From assembly GCA_001247695.2 (NCBI GenBank), contig LGRX02034770.1, forward strand, positions 1 to 64,000: DNA of 64,000 nucleotides, read 5' to 3'. The translations under genes and the position numbers were made by a program. Each line of letters begins with the position of its first letter. The stretch's first letter is position 1. The notes beneath the pieces were generated by a model, which saw only the letters and a list, made by a program, of their open reading frames with translations, did no database searches and was not told where the DNA came from. This DNA comes from Cymbomonas tetramitiformis. Its lineage: Eukaryota; Chlorophyta; Pyramimonadophyceae; Pyramimonadales; Pyramimonadaceae. Shown piece after piece: positions 1-11,725 of the stretch.

Positions 1-2800
1 TGGTTCCTATATCGCGCGAACTTGCGGAGTTCTCGCGTTTTAGGAATTATTCAAGGGCAGCCACCACACACCTGCGAGGGCGCTGCTCGGGCAAAGCATG
101 CACGGCTTTCATTGTGTACGTAGGATGATAGGCATGTGCACAACTGCAAGGGGTGGGGGCAGCTGGCCTCGGTATGTATGGTTCCTATATCGCGCGAACT
201 TGCGGAGTTCTCGCGGTTTAGGAATTATTCAAGGGCAGCCACCACACACCTGCGAGCGCACTGCACGGACAAAGCATGCACGGCTTTCATTGTGTACGTA
301 CGGGGGATGATAGGCATGTGCACAACTGCAGGGGGTGGGGCAGCTGGCCTCGGTATGGTTCCTATATCGCGCGAACTTGCGGAGTTCTCGCGTTTTAGGA
401 ATTATTCAAGGGCAGCCACCACACACCTGCGAGGGCACTGCACGGGCAAAGCATGCACGGCTTTCGTTGTGTACGCACGGGGGATGATGGGCATGTGCAC
501 AACTGCAGGGGGTGGGGGCAGGTGGCCTCGGTAGGTATGGTTCCTATATCGCGCGAACTTGCGGAGTTCTCGCGTTTTAGAGCGTCAAGGGCAGCCACCA
601 CACACCTGCGAGGGCACTGCACGGGCAAAGCATGCACGGCTTTCATTGTGTACGTGTAAGGATAGGCATGTGCACAACTGCAGGGGGTGGGGGCAGCTGG
701 TCTGGGTATGGTTCCTATATCGCGCGAACTTGTGGAGTTCTCGCGTTTTAGGAATTGTCAAGGGCAGCCACCACACACCTGCGAGGGCACTGCACGGGCA
801 AAGCATGCACGGCTTTCATTGTGTACGTGTAAGGATAGGCATGTGCACAACTGCAGGGGGTGGGGGCAGCTGGCCTCGGTATGGTTCCTATATCGCGCGA
901 ACTTGCGGAGTTCTCGCGTTTTAGGAATTATTCAAGGGCAGCCACCACACACCTGCGAGGGCGCTGCTCGGGCAAAGCATGCACGGCTTTCATTGTGTAC
1001 GTAGGATGATAGGCATGTGCACAACTGCAAGGGGTGGGGGCAGCTGGCCTCGGTATGTATGGTTCCTATATCGCGCGAACTTGCGGAGTTCTCGCGGTTT
1101 AGGAATTATTCAAGGGCAGCCACCACACACCTGCGAGCGCACTGCACGGACAAAGCATGCACGGCTTTCATTGTGTACGTACGGGGGATGATAGGCATGT
1201 GCACAACTGCAGGGGGTGGGGCAGCTGGCCTCGGTATGGTTCCTATATCGCGCGAACTTGCGGAGTTCTCGCGTTTTAGGAATTATTCAAGGGCAGCCAC
1301 CACACACCTGCGAGGGCACTGCACGGGCAAAGCATGCACGGCTTTCGTTGTGTACGCACGGGGGATGATGGGCATGTGCACAACTGCAGGGGGTGGGGGC
1401 AGGTGGCCTCGGTAGGTATGGTTCCTATATCGCGCGAACTTGCGGAGTTCTCGCGTTTTAGAGCGTCAAGGGCAGCCACCACACACCTGCGAGGGCACTG
1501 CACGGGCAAAGCATGCACGGCTTTCATTGTGTACGTGTAAGGATAGGCATGTGCACAACTGCAGGGGGTGGGGGCAGCTGGTCTGGGTATGGTTCCTATA
1601 TCGCGCGAACTTGTGGAGTTCTCGCGTTTTAGGAATTGTCAAGGGCAGCCACCACACACCTGCGAGGGCACTGCACGGGCAAAGCATGCACGGCTTTCAT
1701 TGTGTACGTGTAAGGATAGGCATGTGCACAACTGCAGGGGGTGGGGGCAGCTGGCCTCGGTATGGTTCCTATATCGCGCGAACTTGCGGAGTTCTCGCGT
1801 TTTAGGAATTATTCAAGGGCAGCCACCACACACCTGCGAGGGCGCTGCACGGGCAAAGCATGCACGGCTTTCATTGTGTACGTGTAATGATAGGCATGTG
1901 CACAACTGCAAGGGGTGGGGGCAGCTGGCCTCGGTATGTATGGTTCCTATATCGCGCGAACTTGCGGAGTTCTCGCGGTTTAGGAATTATTCAAGGGCAG
2001 CCACCACACACCTGCGAGCGCACTGCACGGACAAAGCATGCACGGCTTTCATTGTGTACGTACGGGGGATGATAGGCATGTGCACAACTGCAGGGGGTGG
2101 GGCAGCTGGCCTCGGTATGGTTCCTATATCGCGCGAACTTGCGGAGTTCTCGCGTTTTAGGAATTATTCAAGGGCAGCCACCACACACCTGCGAGGGCAC
2201 TGCACGGGCAAAGCATGCACGGCTTTCGTTGTGTACGCACGGGGGATGATGGGCATGTGCACAACTGCAGGGGGTGGGGGCAGGTGGCCTCGGTAGGTAT
2301 GGTTCCTATATCGCGCGAACTTGCGGAGTTCTCGCGTTTTAGAGCGTCAAGGGCAGCCACCACACACCTGCGAGGGCACTGCACGGGCAAAGCATGCACG
2401 GCTTTCATTGTGTACGTGTAATGATAGGCATGTGCACAACTGCAAGGGGTGGGGGCAGCTGGCCTCGGTATGGTTCCTATTTCGCGCGAACTTGCGGAGT
2501 TCTCGCGTTTTAGGAATTGTCAAGGGCAGCCACCACACACCTGCGAGGGCACTGCACGGACAAAGCATGCACGGCTTTCACTGTCTACGTAGGATGATAG
2601 GCATGTGCACAATTGCAGGGGGTGGGGGCAGCTGGTCTCGGTATGGTTCCTATATCGCGCGAACTTGCGGAGTTCTCGCTTTTTAGGAATTTTTAAGGGC
2701 AGCCACCACACACCTGTGAGGGCATTGCATGTGCAAAGCATGCACGGCTTTCATTGTGTACGTACGGGGGGTGATACTGTAGGCATGTGGAATGGTGATT
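1..2800. repeat. Satellite array with 881-bp higher-order repeat
   Basis: The stretch is built of ~171-181 bp monomers, each containing a CTATATCGCGCGAACTTG core, a CACCACACACCTGCGAG block and a GGCATGTGCACAACTGCA block. Core spacings in the first unit are about 178, 178, 181, 171 and 173 bp, summing to 881 bp. The five-monomer block then repeats at 882 and 1763 with only a few substitutions, while monomers within a block differ more from each other. Copies decay from about 2600 and end near 2780. The array is open at the left edge. All ORFs here are by-products of the repeat; none is called as a gene. Confidence 0.95.
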
Positions 2801-3066
2801 TGTGTACATTATCATATGTGTGTGGATGTGTCGTGTGTGTCTGTGTGTGAGTGTGCATAAATGTGGATGAACCTTAGATTAATTCAAAACCCACGGGGCA
2901 TGATAGCGCTAGCGAGGATGCGTCGTGTGCGGTAATGCCATGAGTAGAATTGAGAGTGAGACGGATACTAATGTTCCGCGTATTCGTTGAGCACCATCAT
3001 ATGACAAGTTTAAAATTTAGGGTAAGCATTAATTCGGTCGCATTATGTCGCATTTCAAGCACATTT

Positions 3067-3318
3067 CAAGGTAGCGTTTGCGCGAAGGTCATTTCTGCAA
3101 AAACTTTTCAGATTCTAGATCGTGAGATATGAGCGATTTAAGTATATGCTTAAGTATGAGAGAAGATCTTGCGTTAGCGACCATAACTTTTCCATCACAT
3201 GGCCAATTTAAATTTTGAAGTGCCCAATATATTTAAAGTGGTCAGGGCGACCTATTCATCAACTAAAATATTTTTGAAAGGTTTTTGCAAAAATGGCCTT
3301 CGCGCAAACGCTACCTTG
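3067..3318. repeat. Inverted repeat with 44-bp arms
   Basis: The arm at 3067-3110 (core GGTAGCGTTTGCGCGAAGG) matches the reverse complement of 3275-3318 with only scattered mismatches. About 165 bp lie between the arms. This is the layout of a small foldback or MITE; no target-site duplication was found. Confidence 0.75.
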
Positions 3319-3877
3319 ATTTCGACTTGTGTTGATGTTGACGTTGATGTCGAGGCGAACAAAATGTGCATTTCTTAGGGGGTACATTGCGTTGGCGCTC
3401 TGGCGCTCTGGCGCGGCGCGCTCTGGCGCGGGGCGCTCTACAAAATTTGCATTTATTAGGGGGTACACAAAACCCCGGAAAAAAGGTTATCGAGGAATAG
3501 ATAAGTGCAAAATGGGGAATAGAAATTTCGATCTGTTTTTGGGGAATATGTTTGTGACACATGCACATGCGTCTAATATCACCGTTTGAATTATTTTGCC
3601 CCCACGACCCCACCTCGGTTCACTTGGTTATTGCAAACATGAGGAAGCCTCCGAAAAAGTACGGCAGGGTGTGCCTTTCTTGCGACAACGGCGGGTATCG
3701 TTGTACTGTTGAACACACTGATGGTATGCATTTTATTGTCCTCTATTCAAGAAAGAGGACAGGGTAAAAGATTCTCCATCAAAAATGAAAGGTGCGTCGC
3801 CCTTGCTTTCCACGGTTCCCTTGTACAGTTGACTACATAATAAGTGTTAGGAACAACTTTGTTTGCGCAAGCAAGAT

Positions 3878-4015
3878 TACGGGGCTTTCATTGAACCAGA
3901 TACGGGGCTTTCGTTGAACCAGGTACGGGGCTTTCATTGAACTAGATACAGGGCTTTCGTTGAACCAGATACGTGGCTTTCGTTGAACCAGATACGGGGC
4001 TTTCAGTGAACCAGA
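3878..4015 (+). repeat. 23-bp tandem repeat, six copies
   Basis: The unit TACGGGGCTTTCRTTGAACC plus AGA is repeated six times with one or two changes per copy. Confidence 0.9.
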
Positions 4016-4725
4016 TACGTAATTCTACGCGAGTTCCTGACCACGATACCGAGTGTGCAGGCAATTCTGCTCAAATTAGAAAGGGTTGGAAGCAAGATCC
4101 GTTCGGAATCTAGGATGCTTGACGGTTCTTGTGAAGGGGGTAATCATGGGCGTGATTCGAGCCAGCCAACTCGACTCACGCCCAACAGGGACGCATCTTG
4201 CACAGCATGAACATATCACGCATATCATATAAGCATAATAAACACATAATGGCCGTTTGGCAATGCAATTTCACCTCTAGCGGAAACGCGGATGTCAACC
4301 GCGTCCACGTTTCCGCTAGGCGTTTCTTCCCTCATTCGTGCGCTCGTTTGCAAGAGAGCCTGGGCAACGGATGAGGGAAGCGTTAGCAAAAATAGTATTT
4401 CGTATGCGTTGTTTTCCCTAAACAAATTGCACAAAATGAACGGTCAACCACACATCTCGTTGTGGGATGACGCGTTCATTTGGCGGAAGCGGGTGGAATT
4501 TAAGGAATTTGAAACCCGCAATAGTTGCGCTATGGGTTTTCATCTTCTTTGCGAAACGGGTACCCACATCATACTAAGTAGGAATATGTGATAATATTTT
4601 GAAGCAAAAGATTACTCAGATTAGTATACAATCTTAGAGATCTTTATTTCGCTGGACAGGGGCACACTCCCGGAGAGAAAGCCGTCCGCCTTTAGTTAAA
4701 ATTGCATATTTAACAAATCAGACAG

Positions 4726-4922
4726 TAAGTATTTTCTCTAAGTATTTTCAGACGTGTTACCAAAGTGACCAAAAACCGTTCGATCGCCAGTGTTGTCTCG
4801 CGTGTTGTCACCAAGCCTAAACTCACGATCTCACTCCCAAAGTGACCAAAAACCGTTCGATTGGCAATCGAACGGTTTTTGGTCACTTTGGGAACACGTC
4901 TGAAAATACTTGGAGAAAATAC
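4726..4922. mobile_element. MITE-like foldback element with long terminal inverted repeats
   Basis: Terminal sequence GTATTTTCTCTAAGTATTTT near 4729 recurs inverted at 4893-4922. Inside, a near-perfect palindrome is centred near 4865, with AAAGTGACCAAAAACCGTTC on both arms. CAGACAG occurs at 4719-4725 and 4923-4929 and may be a 7-bp target-site duplication, although three extra bases separate it from the left repeat. There is no coding capacity. Confidence 0.75.
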
Positions 4923-5160
4923 CAGACAGGTCTTTGCAACCAAGCCGACTTCAGTTCTCACATAAGTTACGTGACACGGTTTACGCCCTCCCGAATCTGG
5001 AATTCACGGCCGTGAATATTAAATTCGCGGCCGTGAATATCAAATTAAGGCTTCACTGCACGTCTACCCCACACTGTTTGCGAGTAAATTAGATTAGGAA
5101 AACATTTTCTAACGTTCGCAACGCACATAGATATATCATTTAGACTCTTAGGAAGTTTTT

Positions 5161-6380
5161 GAGCTCTTGATTGAGCCGATCCGTGGCCGCATCAGCTCAG
5201 TTTGCAGTCGCGACTGCGAGCTAAGCTGATAGGCCCTTATAAGTTTCATGCACATCGCATCAAAACTCAAACAGCGGAGGGGTTCTCGTGCGTTCTAGCG
5301 CACAATACTTGGCACCAATATTGCTAACAGCAATATTGGTGCACTCTCAAACGCACAACCTCTGATGTAAGCTATGCGCAAAACGCGTGCTGCACATCAT
5401 GGGTTTGGGTAAACCGCAAACCCAAACCCAAACATGCCAAACAGCAAAGGCTTCCCGTGAGTTCCAGCGCACGTAACTTTGCAAAAGTATCACTAAGATA
5501 TATATCTTTTAGTTGCCAAAGGCCTAAGGCCTCAAAAGCCTTGTGCACGAAGCCATCAATTTATTTCTTTGGAGATTTATTGGGTTTGTGTTCGAGTTTA
5601 CCCAAACCCAATACATGCCAAACTGAAAAGCAATTCCCGTGCGTTATAGCGCGCGAAACTATGCACACATATTTACAAGACACATATCTTTCAGTTCTCA
5701 GAAGCTCAAGGTTTGAGATAACTTGTTGGCAAAACCATCAATTTATTTCTTTGGCAGATCTATTGGGCTTGGGTTCGAATGTTTCCAAACCCAATACATG
5801 CTAAACAGCGAAGGGCTTCCCGTGCGTTCTAGCGCACGTAACTGCGTAGAAATATTGCCAAGATATTTATCTTTGATATATTCGAAGCACAAGGTCTAAG
5901 AAATTCTGTGCGCAAAATGGTATTACTATTTCTTTGACACAGATTTTAGCGTGATATACAAACTCATAAATCTGGGTCTAAGAAATAATATGTTAACTTC
6001 GCGCACAAGCTATCGCAAAACTTGCACTTCAGGAAAGTGAAATATATGCATCTTATCAATGTATTTTGCAAAGTTACGTGCGCTGGAACTCACGGGAAGC
6101 CCTTCGCTGTTTGGCATGTTTGGGTTTGGGTTTCAAACCCAAAAGGCATCATGCCAGCACGCGGCCGTCTTTAATATACTCAACGGCTTGCCATATGCTC
6201 TTGAGGGTGCACTGATATTGATATGAACAATATCACTGCCAAGTTTCGTGAGAAGATTCTCACGAAAACCCCTATTATGCAAAGCCGCAAGTGGTTGAAA
6301 CCATCTCACACCGCACCAACTTAGCTTGCAGTCGCGAAGGCTAAGCTGATGCGGTTGCGGATGGGGCCAATCGATAGCTC
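5161..6380. mobile_element. Large foldback element with internal modular repeats
   Basis: Both ends carry GAGCT, then a GATTG-type block, a CGCATCAGCT block and TTGCAGTCGCGA, in opposite orientation. Inside, a module containing CATGCCAAACAGCAAAGG and CCCGTG[CA]GTTCTAGCGCACG appears three times in direct orientation (near 5430, 5610 and 5790) and once inverted (6060-6140). The overall shape is a foldback transposon without genes. The single ORF spanning it (5457-5804) is repeat-derived. Confidence 0.65.
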
Positions 6381-7020
6381 AAACGAAAGGTATTCACCTA
6401 ATGAATACAAACGCTTTAGAATCGAATGGTGGAAAAAATTATGCTTCATGCTACATGCAAAAAATTGTTTAGAAGAAGGGGGTGTGCCAGACGCAAAATA
6501 TTGCACACGCTGAACCGCTTGCGCTTGTACCTCCGGGGTACCGACGAGCTCGGTACCGACGCGAGTGATAGTTCATATTGTAGTACAAACCGAAACGATA
6601 GATGGCATGGCTCGATGGCATGTGACATAATCTATATTCCCCCAAAACAGATCGAAATTTCTATTCCCCATTTTGCACTTTTCTATTCCTAAATCATTAT
6701 GCTACCCAAAACCCCCTAGACGTTCGTGCAAGCTGCTAGGGGGGGTCCGACCGAAAAACGTGCCGCTAGGGGGGATATCAAACGTCACGACCCGCACCCA
6801 TATACCGGTATTCCATCGGCCCGCATGCGGCCCGGAATGGTGAGCAACGGCCCCGGGCCGGGCCGCCACGGCAAGCAATGTACCCTGCGATATATATTCG
6901 TCATATATCGTGATGTCAACAGACCACAATTTTGAATTTACGTAATGTATCTTGATGGTCTTAAATAGCTTCCATGTCACCCGTAGGTTTCACACTTGTT
7001 ACTACACCTACAGTATACCA

Positions 7021-7070
7021 TACCGTACCGCACTGTGCCGTACCGTACCGTACCGTACCGTACCGTACCA
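7021..7070 (+). repeat. (TACCG)n microsatellite
   Basis: About nine tandem TACCG pentamers, two of them imperfect. Confidence 0.95.
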
Positions 7071-7572
7071 AGCATACCATACTATATTGTATACTCTACT
7101 GCACTGCACCGGTACTATCGCACTATTGCATATACCTGATACCTTATATGCGATAGCATATATTGCTACTATACTGTTTTTGGTAATTATAGAAATGCAT
7201 TCTTTCTGGGCTACTATACTGCATTGATGATGGAGTACTGCGATCATAATACCTTGATGGAGTACTGCGATCGAACAAAATTTTGAATCCTATTATAAAA
7301 ACCGGGAGCCCCCCCGCGGTGCCTCCCCGGTTACGAAAATATCAAGCGCACACGCCTTGAGAGAGCGCGTATTTCACTTAGTAACCTTTTTGTGACTATG
7401 CGCATTTGCCTAGAGCAAAACGTATTTTAATCGTACGCTCCTGGCTGATAAGTGATTCGTGTGTTTATGCAACGTATAATGAATGTGTAATTACGTATAT
7501 GATAGAATGCACGCGTGATGTAACGGCGCTTTTCATACATCAACGACACGCCGCCGACGACACTGTCGCAAT

Positions 7573-10312
7573 ATGCGGTGTAGCAATTTGTATACTGATG
7601 CCACCAACCTGAAATTCGCCGTGGCGATTGACGGGAAAGCATGCACTGTTTCCCCAAGATCCACCAGCCCGCTAGCATTTCATTCCGTCGATATTCGTAG
7701 CAATAGCAAACCGCATCGCTGGATCCGCGACCAGACACGACGCTCATCCATATGCACGAGAATCGAATCACCAAATTGTGTTAGGAACAGCAGTCAACGT
7801 ATCTATCATGGAGTCATGCAGACATCGCATCGCCAGCTGCATCGCATTCGTCTCTCGGATATGACTGCCACGGCATTTTCGAAAGAGTTTGGTAAGCACA
7901 TTGGAAATATAAATCCACAGTTGCAAAATGAGATGCCTATCTGGCTGCATATTCAAACTGAGGATGCCAAGATGAAATTGATCAGCGCATTTGAGGCGGA
8001 TCATTCATCAATCATTGATGATTTACCAGCGGCATCTGAGGTATGCACACCGGATGGGTGATGGCGCATGGCCATATCGTATATATTCCATGCGTGCGAG
8101 CTTATTTTTATCGTTATAGATTATGCATGCGTAACAATGTTTCATATAATAAGTGAGCGCGCGCAACCGAACGTGTATATAGCAATGACGTTCAGCGCGC
8201 CCATATTGACCAGAGGCGTTGATACCCAGTATATCGATACATGCACACACGTGATGCCGTGCTTGTGCGATGCATACTTTTGGTGGTACAGTGCATCCGT
8301 GAATACGCATTGCAGCCCTGCTGTATGCTCCGTCCGCGCTGCGGAAAATCGTCGCTCACGTGCGATATTTGCATGCGTGGCGTGTTAGTCGTACACATGC
8401 GAGTCGCGGTCCGGGCCATGTACTAAGTATCGAATTCATCTGCTCGGCACAATCATGCAGTGCTTTGTGCTGGTTGGTCAGATTATATATATATATATTC
8501 ACATGCTATCCGGTATATGGAAGCTGGTACGTTCAGCCAATATACGCAATACCGATCAACCTTTCTGCGTGCGGCACGAATGATTAAATAAACGTGTGCA
8601 TGTTTGTATATGCGCAAATGCGTGCGCGTGTGCATTTGTGTACATAGGCTTGCTGGTGCCAACGTGAGTTGATTCCGCGCGTGTGTTGTACGCGCGCGCA
8701 TGTGCGTGCGCATCGGAGTAGTGCGGGTGCGCGTCACCGTGCGGGTGTCAATGCGTATATGTGCATATTGCCAGTATGTGTGTGTGTGTGTGTTTGAATT
8801 TGAATTTGGGTTGGGAACATGTATGAGTTTGTGGTATCTTGTCACGGCCCCGCCCTGCTCCTGATTTGCTTCTCACATCCACTGGGATGATGGTGGGCTG
8901 GCTTTTGTTGGCCGATCTCATGTCGTTCAGTGTGTGTGTGTGTGTGTATAAGAGTTTGCGTGTGTATACAAGTTTGTGTAGATACTCAATGCACACAGAG
9001 ATGCACGGATATTTCGACATGCACAGTAGATATCTACGCTCGCGCACACGAAATGCACGAACGGATATCTACGCTCGCGCACACGAAATTCACGAACATT
9101 ACGCGATTGTATACACTCGATCGGTATGCTAATTAGGATACGTCTACGTATCGCTTGCATCAGCATTATTCGCGGTCCTCATGATGCGGCATCATGCCGC
9201 TTAGTAAGCGCTAGAGTGATTTTGTTAATTGACATGGTCGATATTCGGATGCGATCATCGAAATATCAAACCCATCATTGATGTGCGTCGATAACCATCT
9301 GCGCTCTTGATTTGAGGCTGCCTACGGGCGCATATACGACTGACCACATTATTGCCCAGCAATTACTAACCGTAATAATAGCATGCATGTGCGAAGTAAA
9401 TTATCTTGTGCGCTGAGGTAGCGGATATGCCTACTACCATTATATCCCTCTAAAAATACAATCACATTATAATCACAACAATGTACAGCCATGTGACTGC
9501 TACCATCACCACACATATGTTATACACAAAAACAGCACCGCCCGAAATGACCATGTGTACTCTTCTGTTGTGACGAGACTATCAGAACTCCTACGTAAAC
9601 CATATTCATCGTGATATAAGGCATATAATTATAAAAGTACAGCGCATCTGGATGAAAAATCGATCACACAACAATCACGAGGTCAATGCACAGGTACCCG
9701 TGGCACTCGATGAATTGCTCAAAACAGCGGGATCTCCTTCAATCTCTTCAGCCACACAACTAGGTCCGTCCCATCATCAACAGCCGTCACCACAATGTGA
9801 GCCAAAACAACATTATGATTACACGCACACTCACGCGGCCGGCATAATTATATTCATATATTTTGATTTTGAAGATTGAATATGATACATGATATTGTCG
9901 TATCCTCATCTTTTTGTAAGGCAATTTCCCCGCGTGGTATTCCTGCGTATGAGTAATACTACGAGGCCAGCTAGTACAGTATTACCCATAATACTAAGGA
10001 CTGATAGAGACTAAGTAACGAGTTTGGAAAAAAAGTACCTTAGTGCATGTCCATAGCCTACATATATAGTTACAAAGGTTTGATGGCGACTGCATGCATG
10101 CACAACTCACAGTTACATGCGCGCAATAATGTACAAAGTAATAGGGTGCACCCACCTCACTAAGATACTGACATAGCATCCGCGACCCATGCGAGTAAAT
10201 AATACATTATACGTGCCGCGCACACCGCACACACACACACATACGCACCCATCAATGTGCGCACACACGTACATGCAAATTGTCATGTTAATATGCTAAT
10301 GTGTGACTGGGT
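7573..10312. other. Region without a convincing gene
   Basis: Two plus-strand ORFs have less repetitive composition: 7573-8061 (162 codons) and 9652-9879 (75 codons). The latter half of the first, around MTATAFSKEFGKHIGNI, reads like ordinary protein, so an exon is possible. No family was recognised and no splice context is convincing. Confidence 0.35.
8590..9095. repeat. Alternating purine-pyrimidine tract with short tandem repeats
   Basis: Long runs of alternating GT/GC/AC (GTGTGCATG, GCGCGCGCATGTGCGTGCGC), two (GT)n tracts near 8778 and 8932, and a ~35-bp duplication at 9025-9095 containing GATATCTACGCTCGCGCACA. Confidence 0.85.
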
Positions 10313-11088
10313 ATGAGGAAACATCGTGCTCTGATTGACGCAGATAGCTTGCTTCAAGGTGATTGGAAGCTTCTAGATCCCGAATTTCCCGGAATCGATT
10401 GTATTCAGCAAAGTGCCAACGGGAGGGGTGCCTATACTTTGGGGCAGCTGTCGTTCAATATGGTCAGGCCACATGGGTTGGAACTGGAAATTACATCTCT
10501 GCATATAATATGCGGTCTCCATTTACAATTAGCGAGTCGACCGATGACGAGGATCTCCCAAATTTCCATGTTGTCGCTAGCTTTGTCACCACTGATGATG
10601 CCCAATATGCTGTCACGCCATTGCGTGGGAAATTGTGTTTGTTTGGACATTGTCGCCAATTCACCGAAAGTGCTGTCGATCGCATCGCATCCGATTTGAT
10701 TCGCTTTGTGGCATTTGATTCACATGTGACGATGAATGTCAACCGGACTGAAGTAGCGTTTGCTGGAGGCAGTTTATGCCCAATGGATATCGATCCTGAA
10801 CATCACCAGAGATGGAAACGCATGTTTGATAGCATTGATGATGATGATCGCTCCATAGGCAGACGGGTACCAACATGGTTTTCAAAGCTTTTCCCTGGTA
10901 CGGTTAATCCATTGTTTGAGCCAGCCACTGTCGATACCGAAGCATCAATGATAAAGGGCTGTATCAATTTTACTGCAAAAACTAATCTGCATGAAGGATT
11001 TTTTCATGTGCTTTTCATCGATGACGATTTTCTTGTCATGCGTGAAGGCAATACTGGTTCCATTGCAATGGCTTCTAAGGTGGAATGA
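10313..11088 (+). pseudogene. Possible PAP/fibrillin-like protein with a frame break
   Basis: Two overlapping frames appear to be one protein. The first, from 10313, gives a start plus a DADSLLQGDWKLLD segment. The second, open from before 10363 to 11088, gives about 220 more residues ending in HVLFIDDDFLVMREGNTGS. That end resembles the closing motif of plastid-lipid-associated (fibrillin) domains, where an acidic Asp-Asp-Asp turn is followed by Arg, Gly and a Gly-Ser hydrophobic end. The N-terminal GDWKLL also resembles the family's usual start. The frame change falls around 10420-10435, with no clear GT-AG intron, so a frameshift or assembly error is likely. In plants and algae such proteins coat plastid lipid droplets and thylakoids. 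The family call is tentative. Confidence 0.35.
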
Positions 11089-11231
11089 TATGGCAAGTTG
11101 GCAACATATGCAACAAAAACGATGGCGAGCAGTTAGTGTACGCAGTATGCAAATAATAATTGAAATCACATATCCCCAAATCACCATGTAATTTGCAAGT
11201 GATGTTTGCAAATGCGCGCGCACTGGGTGCA

Positions 11232-11487
11232 TCACGGAGACACAGACTTCCCCTGGGGGAGGGAGCCCTGGTCTTTCTGTCACCCCTCGACCTCAGGTGC
11301 CAAGTCAGCTCCGCCTGTCATCAGTGGTGGGGAAAATAAAACCCCTGTATTTTATTTTCATGTATCTTAGACTGCGAATCACCCGAGCACCTCGTCTCAG
11401 CTTCACAGTTTTTGTGGAGACTGTGAAAACACGCGTATAACCCACCGTCGTCCGTTATACCCACCGCATATTTCACTGTCTCTGTCA
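11232..11487 (+). repeat. 5' LTR of TR-GAG 1
   Basis: 256 bp, starting TCACGGAGACACAG and ending CTCTGTCA. It is nearly identical to 13540-13799, the main difference being a shorter C run. The first base pair is TC rather than the canonical TG. Confidence 0.9.
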
Positions 11488-11725
11488 GGTGTTGGGCCTC
11501 ACCACTGGCGAGGTTGCTTGCGCGTTCGAATTCTCTGATCCCGTACCTTGTGCGGTGACTTTAACACTTTCCACCAAATCCGGCTGAGCACCTTCGTCCT
11601 CTTTGCCGACATCTTCACCCCGCGTCCCCCTTGGCACCGGGAAATTATTCGAGCACCTTGTCCTCGACCTCACCCACCGTTACCACGCCAACTTTTTCAG
11701 AATTTCACGTTACGTACTTCCAGAG

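Larger units (their letters stand above)
3493..6690. repeat. Inverted pair of ~57-bp arms 3.1 kb apart
   Basis: Bases 3493-3549 (core GTGCAAAATGGGGAATAGAA) recur as the reverse complement at 6634-6690 with few mismatches. They could be ends of one ~3.2-kb non-coding element that later accepted the 4.7-kb and 5.2-kb insertions, or two separate copies of a short repeat. I cannot decide between these. Confidence 0.6.
2801..7572. other. Gene-poor region with foldback and MITE-like elements
   Basis: No ORF here looks like a gene. Beyond the repeats listed separately I see AT-rich spacer, a GCGCTCTGGC-type simple repeat near 3393-3440, and a GC-rich patch at 6720-6870. Confidence 0.6.

Noticed and set aside
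98..2850. Many overlapping ORFs of 60-242 codons on both strands
   Set aside because: They recur with the satellite period and change frame with monomer length; they are products of a stop-poor repeat.
3878..4015. Possible CRISPR-like array
   Set aside because: The 23-bp units are directly adjacent with no spacers.
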